From Acerihabitans arboris (GTDB lineage: Bacteria > Pseudomonadota > Gammaproteobacteria > Enterobacterales > Enterobacteriaceae): 64,000 nt of DNA. Shown here one piece after another: positions 17,750 through 27,186 of this stretch (position 1 is its first letter; every line of letters begins with the position of its first letter). The position numbers and the translations under genes were made by a program. The DNA is taken from the NCBI RefSeq assembly GCF_010131535.1, contig NZ_WUBS01000001.1:439482-503481 (forward strand). The letters run 5' to 3'. The notes beneath the pieces are model-generated. The model searched no databases. It was not told the DNA's origin and worked only from the letters and a program-made list of their open reading frames with translations.

Positions 17750-18610
17750 ATGGGTAACGGATGGCATGAATGGCCGCTGATGTTTTTTACCGTGGCGGGC
17801 CAGAGCGTGATCGGCGGTTATCTGGTGATGGCCATGGCGCTGCTGGCCGGTCGCCTGACGCCACAACAGGCGCGTCGGGTGCACCTGGCGATGTTTTTCC
17901 TCTGGCTGCTGATGGGGCTGGGATTTATCGCCTCGATGATGCACCTGGGATCGCCGATGCGCGCCATGAACGCGCTCAATCGCCTCGGCGCTTCGCCGCT
18001 GAGCAACGAAATCGCCGCCGGCTCGCTGTTTTTCGCCCTCGGCGGCATTTATTGGCTGATCGCGGTGCTCAATCGCATGCCCGGGCGGCTAAACAAGATC
18101 TGGCTGGTGATTACCGCGCTGTCGGGACTGGTGTTTTTATATGCCATGGGCCGGGTCTATATGATTGATACCGTGCCCACCTGGTACAATCTGTATACCC
18201 CGCTCGGTTTTGTGCTGACGGTGTTTATCGGCGGCCCGCTGCTCGGCTGCCTGCTGCTGCAGATGGCGGGGATCCGCGGACCGGGCTGGCGTTACCTGCC
18301 CTGGGTCAGCGTGATCGCGGCCATGATAAGCGTGGCGGCGGTTATCATGCAGGCCGCCGGGTTGGCCGCTATCCACAGTTCGGTGCAGCAGGCGTCGACG
18401 CTGATACCCGATTACGGCGCGCTGATGGCGGGCCGGGTGCTGCTGCTGGTATTGGGCCTGGCCTGCTGGCTGTGGCCGGTGGCGCGCGGTAACACGCCGC
18501 CGCTGGCGGGTCTTGCGCTGGGACTGGTGCTGGTGCTCGGCGGCGAGCTTATCGGCCGGGCGCTATTTTACGGCCTGCATATGACGGTGGGCATGGCGAT
18601 TGCCGGTTAA
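17750..18610 (+). CDS. dmsC: DMSO reductase membrane anchor DmsC
   Basis: 286-residue integral membrane subunit of the DmsC/NrfD-like family with about eight helices (from PLMFFTVAGQSVIGGYLVMAM to the C-terminal GLALGLVLVLGGELIGRALFY). It anchors DmsAB and oxidises menaquinol. The last ~55 bp of the gene are repeated in diverged form just downstream (18631-18694). Confidence 0.93.
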   Translation: MGNGWHEWPLMFFTVAGQSVIGGYLVMAMALLAGRLTPQQARRVHLAMFFLWLLMGLGFIASMMHLGSPMRAMNALNRLGASPLSNEIAAGSLFFALGGIYWLIAVLNRMPGRLNKIWLVITALSGLVFLYAMGRVYMIDTVPTWYNLYTPLGFVLTVFIGGPLLGCLLLQMAGIRGPGWRYLPWVSVIAAMISVAAVIMQAAGLAAIHSSVQQASTLIPDYGALMAGRVLLLVLGLACWLWPVARGNTPPLAGLALGLVLVLGGELIGRALFYGLHMTVGMAIAG

Positions 18611-18694
18611 TGCAGGCCGCTAATAGCGACCGGGCGCTATTTTACCCACTGCATATAACATGGGCATGGAATTTGCCGGGCGATGCGGGCCGCC
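18557..18694. repeat. Diverged ~65-bp tandem duplication at the dmsC 3' end
   Basis: The segment 18557-18622 (CGGGCGCTATTTTAC...CTGCATAT...TGGGCATGG...GCCGG...ATGC.GGCCGC) recurs at 18631-18694 with period 73-74 bp, one 1-bp deletion and roughly a dozen substitutions. The first copy holds the final codons and stop of dmsC; the second is noncoding and separates dmsC from the chaperone gene. Confidence 0.75.
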
Positions 18695-18743
18695 AATGTC
18701 GGTATTCCTCTGGAACATAGGCCACGAGGCATCGGGAGATAAT

Positions 18744-19352
18744 ATGAGTGATGCGCTGATTGCCCTTGCCGGGCGCACGCTGGGGGCCTTGCTGTATTAC
18801 CCTCCCCTGTCGGCGCCAAACGCCGGCCTGCTGAACGCGCTGGCGGCGCCGGGCTGGGAGCATGAATGGCCGGAAATGGCCGGCACCAGGGCCGCGGCGG
18901 CGCTTATCCGCCAAGGCCTGGCCTCCCCCTGGCATGAATCCCTTGAGGATACCTTCCAGAATCTGTTTATCGGCCCCTACGCGCTGCCGGCGCCACCCTG
19001 GGGATCGGTCTATCTCGATCGGGAGGGCGTGCTGTTTGGCGAATCAACCGTGGCGCTGCGCCGCTGGCTGGCCCGGGAAGGCATAACGACCCGGCAGCGG
19101 GACGGCGAGCCGGAGGACCATATCGGCCTGCTGCTCATGCTGGCCGCCTGGCTGGCGGAAAATAACGCGGGCCAGTTGGATGCCTTGCTGGAACAGCATC
19201 TCCTGCCCTGGTCGGGTCGCTACCTGACGCTGTTGGAACAGGGCACGGATCACCCTTTCTACCGTGGCGTTGCGCGGCTGGCTAGCCTGACGCTGGATCG
19301 TTGGCGGCAACAGCGCGGGCTGCAGCTACCGGCGCGGGAGTTATTCCGCTAA
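18744..19352 (+). CDS. dmsD: TorD/DmsD-family chaperone
   Basis: 202 residues from the ATG at 18744, preceded by GGGAGA. It is an all-helical TorD/DmsD-type protein: EDTFQNLFIGPYALPAPPWGSVYLD is the conserved core and EPEDHIGLLLMLAAWL the second motif. Such proteins bind the Tat signal of DmsA and assist cofactor loading before export. Location after dmsABC supports DmsD, although the gap and the duplication at the dmsC end are unusual. The open frame upstream to 18660 comes from the duplicated noncoding DNA. Confidence 0.85.
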   Translation: MSDALIALAGRTLGALLYYPPLSAPNAGLLNALAAPGWEHEWPEMAGTRAAAALIRQGLASPWHESLEDTFQNLFIGPYALPAPPWGSVYLDREGVLFGESTVALRRWLAREGITTRQRDGEPEDHIGLLLMLAAWLAENNAGQLDALLEQHLLPWSGRYLTLLEQGTDHPFYRGVARLASLTLDRWRQQRGLQLPARELFR

Positions 19353-19404
19353 CGGCCCTGGGCGCGGCCGGCATGGTATCCGCCAGCCCGGGAGCGGAAC
19401 GTGA

Positions 19405-20316
19405 TTATGCGTTTTGAACGGTAAGCCCCGGCACATTGCGGTTGCCTTCTAAACGAGCGTTACCTTCCAGGATCACAGTACATTTATCACCCTCAAACTC
19501 TAATGATTTCACCACAGCGCCATCCTCTATGGTAACGATCTTCTCTTGTGGCTGCTCCCTATTTTGGCCTGAGGATCGGTTGATTGCATGATTTTGCGGG
19601 CCATAATTTACCCCATCGATTATGAGTGTGTTTGTGATAATTCCCGAAACCCTGTTCATATTGATAAAATCACCTATCCTTACGCTATCGACATTAGGGA
19701 AATCATCAAAAAAAAACGTAGAGGAGATGCAATTAACGTTCTTCAAATAAATATGGTTAACTGTCGCGTTAGCGCCAATATTCAGATGACTTGCGCTAAT
19801 TACAAGCATATTGTCAATGCTGGAGTTTTCTATTGATAGGGTCCCTGTTCCTGTTATAATGACATCGCCTTTGATATGGCTTCCATCTTTCAAAGTTATT
19901 TTCCCGGAACAGTTTTTCAAAGAATCCGCGCTGGAACCTTGGAGTATTATAGCGCCCGAAGTTGTCTGCACATGCTGGACCGCTGCTCCATTATTCAACA
20001 CCGCATCGCCAGATACGGTCTTAACATTTTTCAGATGAACATCATCACATTTGATATCACCTGATACTGATTTGGCATCACAATTTAACCTCCCCCCAGA
20101 AAGCGTTATATCTCCACTCACGCTTTTGATTACCACCCGGCTATTCCCCTCAGGGGTGAAACAGTTTTCCAATTTTATATCGCCAGATATTGTCTTGAGA
20201 TGCGAGTCTATACATTGACCAACACGATGAAGATTTTGTCCGATATTATTTGAAAAATTGATTGAGGATGATGCGGCCGTGAAATAACACGAGACGCCAT
20301 TGATATTAACATTCAT
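19405..20316 (-). CDS. SGDI-repeat beta-solenoid-like protein, function unknown
   Basis: 303 residues, AT-rich unlike its neighbours. Residues ~40-140 contain about six repeats of 16-20 residues centred on SGDI/SGxI: KTISGDIKL, KSVSGDITL, KSVSGDIKC, KTVSGDAVL, QTTSGAIIL, NCSGKITL. This resembles DUF4097-like or bactofilin-like beta-helix repeats. Further beta-rich turns follow (VIITGTGTLSIENSS, ASHLNIGANATV, and VTIEDGAVVKSLEFEGDKCTVIL near the end). There is no signal peptide, so it may be cytoplasmic or exported by a leaderless route. GGGAG precedes the start. Probably horizontally acquired; no function assigned. Confidence 0.75.
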   Translation of the reverse strand: MNVNINGVSCYFTAASSSINFSNNIGQNLHRVGQCIDSHLKTISGDIKLENCFTPEGNSRVVIKSVSGDITLSGGRLNCDAKSVSGDIKCDDVHLKNVKTVSGDAVLNNGAAVQHVQTTSGAIILQGSSADSLKNCSGKITLKDGSHIKGDVIITGTGTLSIENSSIDNMLVISASHLNIGANATVNHIYLKNVNCISSTFFFDDFPNVDSVRIGDFINMNRVSGIITNTLIIDGVNYGPQNHAINRSSGQNREQPQEKIVTIEDGAVVKSLEFEGDKCTVILEGNARLEGNRNVPGLTVQNA

Positions 20317-20479
20317 TCACTAGTCTCCCTAAGCGAACAAAATTATTTAACCATAAACATGTGTAGAGGGTTTATCGAATAAAATAAAAATTGAACCCGA
20401 CCAATACGGCTAAGAGACAGTATAGAGTGACATCAACTAACCTTCATTAAACAACATTGAAATTTTATATCAGCTTGTC

Positions 20480-20758
20480 TTGCCGGCGGCCCGGGCGGCG
20501 GGCATGTGCCTGGCCTTTTTGCCGACGCGGCGCCTGGCGCCACGCTATGCAATCGTGATGGCGCTCGTCGTCGGGCTGGCCATCGCCGGCAGCCTGCATC
20601 GCGCCCTGCTGGGGGAAGGCCTCCGGGACGCCGCCATCGTCACCTTTTCACTGACCGTGTCCGGCGTCGGTTTTTTTGGCATCGGCAGCGCCTTTTGGGG
20701 GTTGGCGGGAGGTATTGTCACCTGGGGCATCCTGGCGCTTCCGGGTATAAAAAGATAA
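20480..20758 (+). pseudogene. C-terminal remnant of a BenE/YdcO-type benzoate transporter
   Basis: About 90 codons resembling the final helices of BenE-family permeases (LPTRRLAPRYAIVMAL, then AAIVTFSLTVSGVGFFGIGSAFWGL). Full-length members are about 390 residues; upstream DNA is AT-rich and unrelated, so the 5' three-quarters is gone. GC content jumps up at ~20480, marking a junction with the AT-rich patch. A short independent membrane protein starting at the TTG at 20480 or ATG at 20504 is unlikely. Confidence 0.6.
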
Positions 20759-20859
20759 TCAGGGGCAATGAACCTTCCCGTACATTATACATAATTTACC
20801 TGCGGCTTTTGGCTTCCGCTTCCAGCGGCCGTTATTATATTCACATCAGGTTTGAATCA

Positions 20860-21432
20860 CTATGAAATCGTACATCCCCGGCGGTTGTCGTACTCGCTTT
20901 TTAGCGGTATCCGGTCCCCCCTATCATCTTTGCTACAGAAAACTTTACCGATTTCGAAGCTAGTGATAGTGCTACTCATTGGTTTAGATCGCCTAACGAT
21001 ATCCTCGCCCTTATTTTCAACTATGTCTTGCAGCGTTGCTTTATGAAAGCCCTCCGGCATATAAGCCACAATGGTCGAGCAGCGCCCTGAAGCTGTTTTC
21101 TCACCATCTTGATCTGAGCATTGCGTCACATCAGTAGTTAAATCGCCTGGCAAAGGATTACCCGCTCCACTGAATGACCTGCCCATATTGTATACCAGCT
21201 TATACTCAACATTGGCGGTTATTTCTTTATTGGCTTTTGGTTTATTATGTAAAACCATAACTTCCATGCTACTCCCTTGCCGAGCATCGATAATGGAGGT
21301 ATGTTTATTTCCCTTATTGCTATAGGTGGCTTCCAGGCGGGTGACGTTTTTGAACATTTCTTTGCAGGCTATGTCAGTCGGGATTTTTTGGAAAAGCAGA
21401 TATCCGGCCAGATCCGCTATCGCTTCCACCAT
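20860..21432 (-). CDS. Orphan protein of unknown function
   Basis: 190 residues, AT-rich, with a good GAGGAG ribosome site 8 bp before the ATG at 21432. I recognise no family. It begins MVEAIADLAGYLLF, has a mixed polar composition and several Cys, two of them near the C-terminus (VFCSKD and GCTIS). There is no clear signal peptide or membrane helix. With the SGDI-repeat gene it forms the AT-rich accessory patch; both are on the minus strand, with a permease remnant between. Confidence 0.6.
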   Translation of the reverse strand: MVEAIADLAGYLLFQKIPTDIACKEMFKNVTRLEATYSNKGNKHTSIIDARQGSSMEVMVLHNKPKANKEITANVEYKLVYNMGRSFSGAGNPLPGDLTTDVTQCSDQDGEKTASGRCSTIVAYMPEGFHKATLQDIVENKGEDIVRRSKPMSSTITSFEIGKVFCSKDDRGDRIPLKSEYDNRRGCTIS

Positions 21433-21654
21433 GATGGTCGCTCCTCATATGAATATTTAAAATTAGTTATATCTACAGCAAATTTTTTCGAAAGGTCAAT
21501 ACTGCAAGCGGATATGAACCTTATCACAGCGGCATTAAACCTTGCTTAAATAAATTCATCCCAATAGATGAATTATTAAACGCCGCCAACCAAGACATGG
21601 GTGGGATTAAGCTATTTCTCCGCCTAACCATTAAAGATTTATCGCGCCGCCGAC

Positions 21655-22728
21655 TCAGCCTTTAGCCTCCGTATCCAGCAGGCGCCGTTTGCGTTCCACC
21701 CCCCAGCGGTAGCCGGACAAGGCGCCGTCGCTGCGCACCACCCGATGGCAGGGAATGGCTACCGCCAGCATATTGGCGGCGCAGGCGCCGGCCACGGCGC
21801 GCACCGCGGCGGGCGAGCCGATGCGTTTCGCCACATCCAGGTAGCTGGCCGTGCGGCCGGGCGGAATTTCCCGCAGCGCCTGCCAGACCCGCTGCTGGAA
21901 AGCCGTGCCGCGAATATCCAGCGGCAGATCCAGGCCAAGGGCCGGCGCATCGACAAATCCCACCACCAGCGCAACCCGGCGGGCGAAGTCTTCATCGTCC
22001 CCCGCCAATACCGCCTGGGGGAAGGTATCCTGCAGCTGCTCCACCAGGCGCTGCGCATCGTCGCCGAGCAGAATAGCGCAGATGCCGCGCGCGCTCTGCG
22101 CCACCAGGATATCCCCCAGCGTACAGCGCCCCACCGCAAATACAATGTCCATACCCAACCCTCCGGCCCGGTAAGCGGTGGGCGTCATGCCCAGGAGCGC
22201 GTCGGACCCGGCGTAAAAACGTCCCGGTGAATTAAACCCGGCGTCCAGCACCGCGTCGGTCACCCTGGTGCTCTCCGCCAGGCGCCGCCGCACCCGCTGA
22301 TTACGCCAGGCCACGGCATAGGCTTTCGGCGTCAGGCCGGTAAGCGACTTGAATAAGCGGTGAAAATGAAACGGACTCAAGGCCGCCTGCCGCGCCAGCT
22401 CCGCCAGAGGCGGGATACCGTCGGCTCGTTCAATATAACGGCAGGCCAGCGCGACTTTTGCCGCCTGCTCCTCGGCCAGCGTGGACCGCCCCTGGCGGCA
22501 GCGTTTGCAGGGGCGATAGCCCGCCCGCAACGCTTCCTCGGCATTGGCAAAAAACAGCACATTTCCCGCCAGCGGCAGGCGCGACGGGCAGGAAGGCGAG
22601 CAGAATATCCCGGTGGTCCTGACGGCGTAGATAAACCGGTCGTCGGCGGTTTTATCGCGCGTGACGATGGCCTGCCAGCGCGGGTCCTGCTCGATGGTCA
22701 TCATGGGTGCGGCGGTTTCTGGTTTCAT
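21655..22728 (-). CDS. ada: Ada, methylated-DNA repair protein and transcription activator
   Basis: 357 residues. The N-terminal zinc domain carries the phosphotriester acceptor in GIFCSPSC (Cys43, Cys47) and CKRC (Cys74, Cys77). An AraC-type helix-turn-helix follows (~100-185), then the O6-methylguanine methyltransferase domain with active site PCHRV near residue 326. The first cysteine accepts methyl from phosphotriesters and turns Ada into an activator; the second repairs O6-methylguanine. No clear Ada box is visible upstream. It begins opposite the end of the exporter operon, 162 bp away. Confidence 0.94.
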   Translation of the reverse strand: MKPETAAPMMTIEQDPRWQAIVTRDKTADDRFIYAVRTTGIFCSPSCPSRLPLAGNVLFFANAEEALRAGYRPCKRCRQGRSTLAEEQAAKVALACRYIERADGIPPLAELARQAALSPFHFHRLFKSLTGLTPKAYAVAWRNQRVRRRLAESTRVTDAVLDAGFNSPGRFYAGSDALLGMTPTAYRAGGLGMDIVFAVGRCTLGDILVAQSARGICAILLGDDAQRLVEQLQDTFPQAVLAGDDEDFARRVALVVGFVDAPALGLDLPLDIRGTAFQQRVWQALREIPPGRTASYLDVAKRIGSPAAVRAVAGACAANMLAVAIPCHRVVRSDGALSGYRWGVERKRRLLDTEAKG

Positions 22729-22890
22729 GCTATGCCCCTCTCCTAATCATCATATCGTCCCGGCCAGGCTGTGACCAGACTGGAGATAAGCGTGACATGG
22801 GCTCAGCGGTTAAACACCCTGAAGCTTGCTTTCTCATTCATACCCTCTTCACCCCCTCCATTGGTTAACATCCTGTTGCTGACTGCCTTG

Positions 22891-23550
22891 TCATTCGAGA
22901 TAGCCGTCACGCATGGTCATGACCCGGTTGGCGTAATTCGACGCCTCCTGTGAATGCGTCACCATCACGACGGTGGTCCCTTCCAGGTTGATCTTTTTCA
23001 GCTGCGCCAGCACGTCGCGGCTGTTCTTGCTGTCAAGATTGCCCGTGGGTTCATCCGCCAGTATCAAACCCGGACGGCAAACCATCGCCCTGGCGATGGC
23101 CACCCGTTGCTGCTGGCCGCCGGACAGCTGCGCCGGATGGTGCCCTGCCCGGTGCTCCAGGCCGAAAACCTCGAGGATCTGGTCGACCCGCTGCCGGCGC
23201 TCGGGCTTTGCCACGCCGCGGTATTTCAGCGGCAAGGCGACGTTGTCATGTACCGACATGGAGGGAATCAGGTTAAACGATTGGAATATATAGCCGATAA
23301 GCCGCCGTCTTAACGCGATTTTCTGCGCATGCCCCAGGGCGGAAACGTTTTCCCCGGCCAGGATCAGGCGGCCTTCATCAAGGGATTCAAACATGCCCAG
23401 CACGTTTAGCAAGGTGGATTTGCCGGAGCCGGACGGTCCCATGATGGCAAGGAAATCCCCCGCGCCGACGCGAAGATCGACCCCGTTCAGCGCCAGGGTC
23501 TTGATGGTCCTGGTGGTGTGGAACTTGCCGCCTTTTTCCAGTTTTATCAT
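22891..23550 (-). CDS. ABC exporter ATPase, MacB/LolD type
   Basis: 219 residues from the ATG at 23550, which directly follows the adaptor stop (TGATATG). Walker A GPSGSGKST, Q-loop YIFQSFNLIP, signature LSGGQQQRVAIARAM and Walker B GLILADEPTGNLDS are intact. It is the MacB/LolD/FtsE-like class that powers FtsX-fold permeases. Third gene of the permease-adaptor-ATPase operon. Confidence 0.9.
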   Translation of the reverse strand: MIKLEKGGKFHTTRTIKTLALNGVDLRVGAGDFLAIMGPSGSGKSTLLNVLGMFESLDEGRLILAGENVSALGHAQKIALRRRLIGYIFQSFNLIPSMSVHDNVALPLKYRGVAKPERRQRVDQILEVFGLEHRAGHHPAQLSGGQQQRVAIARAMVCRPGLILADEPTGNLDSKNSRDVLAQLKKINLEGTTVVMVTHSQEASNYANRVMTMRDGYLE

Positions 23551-23551
23551 A

Positions 23552-24808
23552 TCAATCAAACTCAATGATGTTGGATTTTTCGTAGTCGTTATCCGCAAAG
23601 GTCACCACCTGTTGCCCTTCGGTTAGCCCGCGGGTAATTTCCGCCTGAGCCGCTCCCTGCCGCTTGACCCGCACCGGCGTTTTCACCGCACGGCGGCCGT
23701 TTTCGTCAAACACATAGACCAGCGCCTGGCCCTCATTAAAAAACACCGCTTCGGAAGGAGTGAGCAGCGCGTCCTGCTGCGTACTCAGGAAAACATGCAA
23801 ATCGATGGACTGCCCGCGCTTGAGGACCATTTGCAGCGGCCGGGACGATCTCAGCCTGGCTTTGAATTTGCCGTTATCCACCACGGAAGATACCGATTCG
23901 ATGGTCAGGGGAATTTCAACGCCGCCGGCCTGCGCCACGACATTGGCCTGGGGCTTGATTTTATCCAGGTAATATTCGCTGAAATCAGCTTCAAAATAGT
24001 AAGAATGCAGGTTGTCGACGATGGTGACCTTATCGCCGGGCTTGATCTGCTGGCCGATTTTGATATCCAGCGACGAGAGCGTGCCTTCAATGGGCGAAAC
24101 GATAACCAGCTGTTCCAGGCCCCCTTTGATCAAATCCACCAGTTTGCCCAAACGGTTGATGGAACGATCGATCTCCTGGAATTGTTGCGGCAGGATCTGA
24201 TCCTGCTGCCGATCGTGCCCGGACAAAATGGCGCAGGTTTTTTCCCAGTGGTTTAACTCATCCAGCAGATCCTCATATTTGGCTTTTTCAATAATGGCGT
24301 TTTCGAATAGCTTTTTATTGCGCCGGATATCCTTGGCGATCTTCTGCCGGTTGTAATGGGATTTTTGCAGTTCTACCTTAGTATCGCGGCTGTTTCGCTC
24401 CAATAACATGCGCATATTACGCAGGTTGTTTATCTGCTCGGTGGCATCGGCGATACGGGAGGTCACCTGCAGGACAAAATCGTAATTGGACAGGCGGGCG
24501 ATAATTTCGCCCTTCTTGACGTAATCGGAGGAGGTTTTATAGATATCGACCACCTTGCCTCCACGCTCGGAGGAAACGATGACGCTTTCGTTAGGCATGG
24601 CGACCGCGCGGGTGATCAGGGTATCGGTATAGGCGCCGCGCGTCACCGGATGAAGGGTTACGTTCGCCAGCGGCATCCGCAGGTAATTATCGGTGGTGGC
24701 CAGCTTATACAGCCACCCGCACAGCAGCATAAACAGCGCGACGGCGCACCAGGTGATCCAGCCGGCGCGCCGATGGACGCCATGTTTTTTATCCAGCTTG
24801 ACATCCAT
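23552..24808 (-). CDS. HlyD/MacA-type periplasmic adaptor
   Basis: 418 residues: one N-terminal membrane helix (AGWITWCAVALFMLLCGWL), a lipoyl half (GGKVVDIYKTSSDYVKKGEIIARL), a long alpha-helical coiled-coil region (~115-240), the second lipoyl half (IVSPIEGTLSSLDIKIGQQIKPGD), and beta-barrel and membrane-proximal domains. It would bridge the ABC permease to a TolC-type outer-membrane channel, which is not encoded here. Confidence 0.88.
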   Translation of the reverse strand: MDVKLDKKHGVHRRAGWITWCAVALFMLLCGWLYKLATTDNYLRMPLANVTLHPVTRGAYTDTLITRAVAMPNESVIVSSERGGKVVDIYKTSSDYVKKGEIIARLSNYDFVLQVTSRIADATEQINNLRNMRMLLERNSRDTKVELQKSHYNRQKIAKDIRRNKKLFENAIIEKAKYEDLLDELNHWEKTCAILSGHDRQQDQILPQQFQEIDRSINRLGKLVDLIKGGLEQLVIVSPIEGTLSSLDIKIGQQIKPGDKVTIVDNLHSYYFEADFSEYYLDKIKPQANVVAQAGGVEIPLTIESVSSVVDNGKFKARLRSSRPLQMVLKRGQSIDLHVFLSTQQDALLTPSEAVFFNEGQALVYVFDENGRRAVKTPVRVKRQGAAQAEITRGLTEGQQVVTFADNDYEKSNIIEFD

Positions 24809-24813
24809 GGGCT

Positions 24814-27186
24814 TTACCTGCGCCCCGGACGCGACATCCGGCCGCCGCCGGCCAGCAGGGCCATGGCCATCACCGCCACCACGGCCAGCGCCAGTAGCAT
24901 CAGGGCGGCAAATGCATAGGTATAGGTCAGGCCGGTGATCACCTCATATTGGCGCAACCACCGTCTGAGGAAAACAAAGCCGATGGCAAAGGAAAATGAA
25001 AGCGCCGCCGCTAGCGGCGGTACGTTTTGCCGCAGGAAAAATACCGCGCTGGTATAAACCGAGCCGCCCACCGCCTCCATTATCAGCAGGGTCTGCTTGA
25101 GCCGCCGGGCTTCCGACAGCCCGATGACCATTGCGCTCGCCAGCATCAGTAACAGGGAGAGCGAGGCGACCAGCCTTATCACATTTAGGATCAGCAGGCT
25201 GTTTTTGAAATGATCGGCATGCAGCTCATCCACCGTCTGCATATGCATGTCCGCCAGCCCATATCCGCTGAGCAATGAGGTGATTCGATCCCGCTGCGCC
25301 GCGGTGGCAAACCCGATGGCGGCATACTTTTCCACCCGCTCGTTAATAAACAGCATCAACGGCGGCGGCTGCCGGGCGCGCTCCCCCAGGTAAAAGTTAT
25401 CGACAATACGCAGCACGCGCAGTCTGCGCTTCGCGCCGCCCACCTCGGCATAAAACGTGGTGTTAAGCGTTTCATCATAAGAAGATAGCCCCATGAGCGC
25501 CATAAAAGACCGGGTAACCATAACGTGGCACACCGCCGGGTCTTCGCTTACGGCAATGGCGTTCTCCCCGCCGCCCAGGGTCTCAAGTCCCCAGACCCGG
25601 GAAAAACTGCGGTCGACATCGAGGGCGGTGACGGTGACGAACTGCTCCCCGGCCTGCTGGCGGGCGTGCTGGACGGTAAGCACGGTGCGCGACATATCAA
25701 AGGGACGCCAACTGCTTAACGCAATATTACCGCTGCCTGTCGCCTCTTTCAGGCGGCTTTGCAACGCGCGCATGGCCTCAGGCGAGTTTAGTCGTTCGTT
25801 GGGTTCAAACGTCAGCAGGTTTTTTTTATGGTAGCCAAAATCGGCATCCATAACGTAATGGTTTTGCGCCGTCGCCCCGGCCCAGATGTAGACCATCACG
25901 CCGGAAATAAGCAGTTGCGTCACCAGGGTCAGCCGGTTGAGGTAATACGCCGCCGTGGTATCGTGCCGGTTTTGCGCCCGTCCCGCCCCGGCGGACAACA
26001 CAAATAAATAGAGATAGAGCAGATGCGAGGCCAATACCACGCAGCCGATGAGAAGCATCGTCGCCAGGAACAGCGCAACCGGAAGCACCGCGCCATGATG
26101 TGATATCAGCGCCAGGACATACGGCGACACGGCGGAAAAACCTATCAGTATCAGCAGCGCCAGCGCACAGATGGCGGCAAACTGCGGCACGATAACCGCC
26201 ATCGCCTCGGCGACCAGTTGCTTATCCGACGCGCCAAGGGATCGTTTAGTATGCAAGGTGCGCCGTTTGGCGGCATTGACGACGGCATTGACGTTAAAAA
26301 AGTTTACCGCCGTGGTCAGCAGCACAAAAAACGCGGCCCCATACAGGGTATGCAGCAAGGGTTTGGCGATCCCCCCGGCCAGGTCATCGGCATAACCGTC
26401 GTCATAATGCATCTGCTGGATATTTTTGGCGCTGAAATGAATAAACTCCCCGGGCGTAAAGGGCGCGCCGGGCAACTGCGGCGCATACAGCCCGACCAGC
26501 TTATCCAGCAGGCGGTTATCGAACGGCGCGGCCGAGGCGGTCTTGATAAAAACAAACATATGAACGTGATACCAATCAACGCGCTTATCGTAGTAACCGT
26601 CCATCACCGCCGGGGAAAAGGCAATAATCGCCGGCATGGCGACGCTGCTGTCGGGGCGGGGCTCGAGCACGTCCTTGATCACGAACCGGCCTTTATCCCC
26701 CAGATCGATGGTCTTGCCCTGGGGTGACGCCAGCCCGAGATACTGGCGATTGAACGCGGGCGTAATATAGATTTCATTCGCTTCAAGCGTGGCGGGGGGC
26801 TGCCGGTAGGGATTCAACTGCGCCAGGAAACCGGGGCTGACCGCAAACACCGGCGCGCGCTGGGCAAGCCGGTCCTCGCTGCGAATGGTGGCATACAGCC
26901 GGAAAGCATAATTAACGCCCTCGATGCCCGGATCTTTTTTCAGGGCGTCAATCAACGGCAGCGGTGCCTGGGCGGAGCGTATCTTATCGCCATTGGGCAG
27001 CATAAACCGGGTTTCGATACGGTAAAGGCGCTGATGCCCGGGGTAAAACCTGTCGGTTTTAGCATCGTCGATAAACATCAGCAGGATAAGGAATGTGGTG
27101 GCAAAGCCAATGGCGGTAATAATAATCGCCAATAGGGATGCGAGGGGATTTAATTTTGCATCATTAAAAAACTCATTCAGGATCAT
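24814..27186 (-). CDS. FtsX/MacB-like ABC exporter permease
   Basis: 790 residues from the ATG at 27186 (a GTG at 27222 is an alternative). The layout is an FtsX-type duplicate: helix 1 at the N-terminus (LLAIIITAIGFATTFLILLMF), a large periplasmic domain to ~280, three helices, a middle helix, a second periplasmic domain, and three C-terminal helices ending near MALLAGGGRM. The ATPase is separate rather than fused as in MacB. Architecture recalls peptide exporters such as those in darobactin clusters, but no precursor or maturase is nearby. Substrate unknown. Confidence 0.85.
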   Translation of the reverse strand: MILNEFFNDAKLNPLASLLAIIITAIGFATTFLILLMFIDDAKTDRFYPGHQRLYRIETRFMLPNGDKIRSAQAPLPLIDALKKDPGIEGVNYAFRLYATIRSEDRLAQRAPVFAVSPGFLAQLNPYRQPPATLEANEIYITPAFNRQYLGLASPQGKTIDLGDKGRFVIKDVLEPRPDSSVAMPAIIAFSPAVMDGYYDKRVDWYHVHMFVFIKTASAAPFDNRLLDKLVGLYAPQLPGAPFTPGEFIHFSAKNIQQMHYDDGYADDLAGGIAKPLLHTLYGAAFFVLLTTAVNFFNVNAVVNAAKRRTLHTKRSLGASDKQLVAEAMAVIVPQFAAICALALLILIGFSAVSPYVLALISHHGAVLPVALFLATMLLIGCVVLASHLLYLYLFVLSAGAGRAQNRHDTTAAYYLNRLTLVTQLLISGVMVYIWAGATAQNHYVMDADFGYHKKNLLTFEPNERLNSPEAMRALQSRLKEATGSGNIALSSWRPFDMSRTVLTVQHARQQAGEQFVTVTALDVDRSFSRVWGLETLGGGENAIAVSEDPAVCHVMVTRSFMALMGLSSYDETLNTTFYAEVGGAKRRLRVLRIVDNFYLGERARQPPPLMLFINERVEKYAAIGFATAAQRDRITSLLSGYGLADMHMQTVDELHADHFKNSLLILNVIRLVASLSLLLMLASAMVIGLSEARRLKQTLLIMEAVGGSVYTSAVFFLRQNVPPLAAALSFSFAIGFVFLRRWLRQYEVITGLTYTYAFAALMLLALAVVAVMAMALLAGGGRMSRPGRR

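Noticed and set aside
22771..22953. 60-codon plus-strand frame between ada and the exporter ATPase gene
   Set aside because: No ribosome site, and it overlaps the end of the ATPase gene; nothing recognisable.
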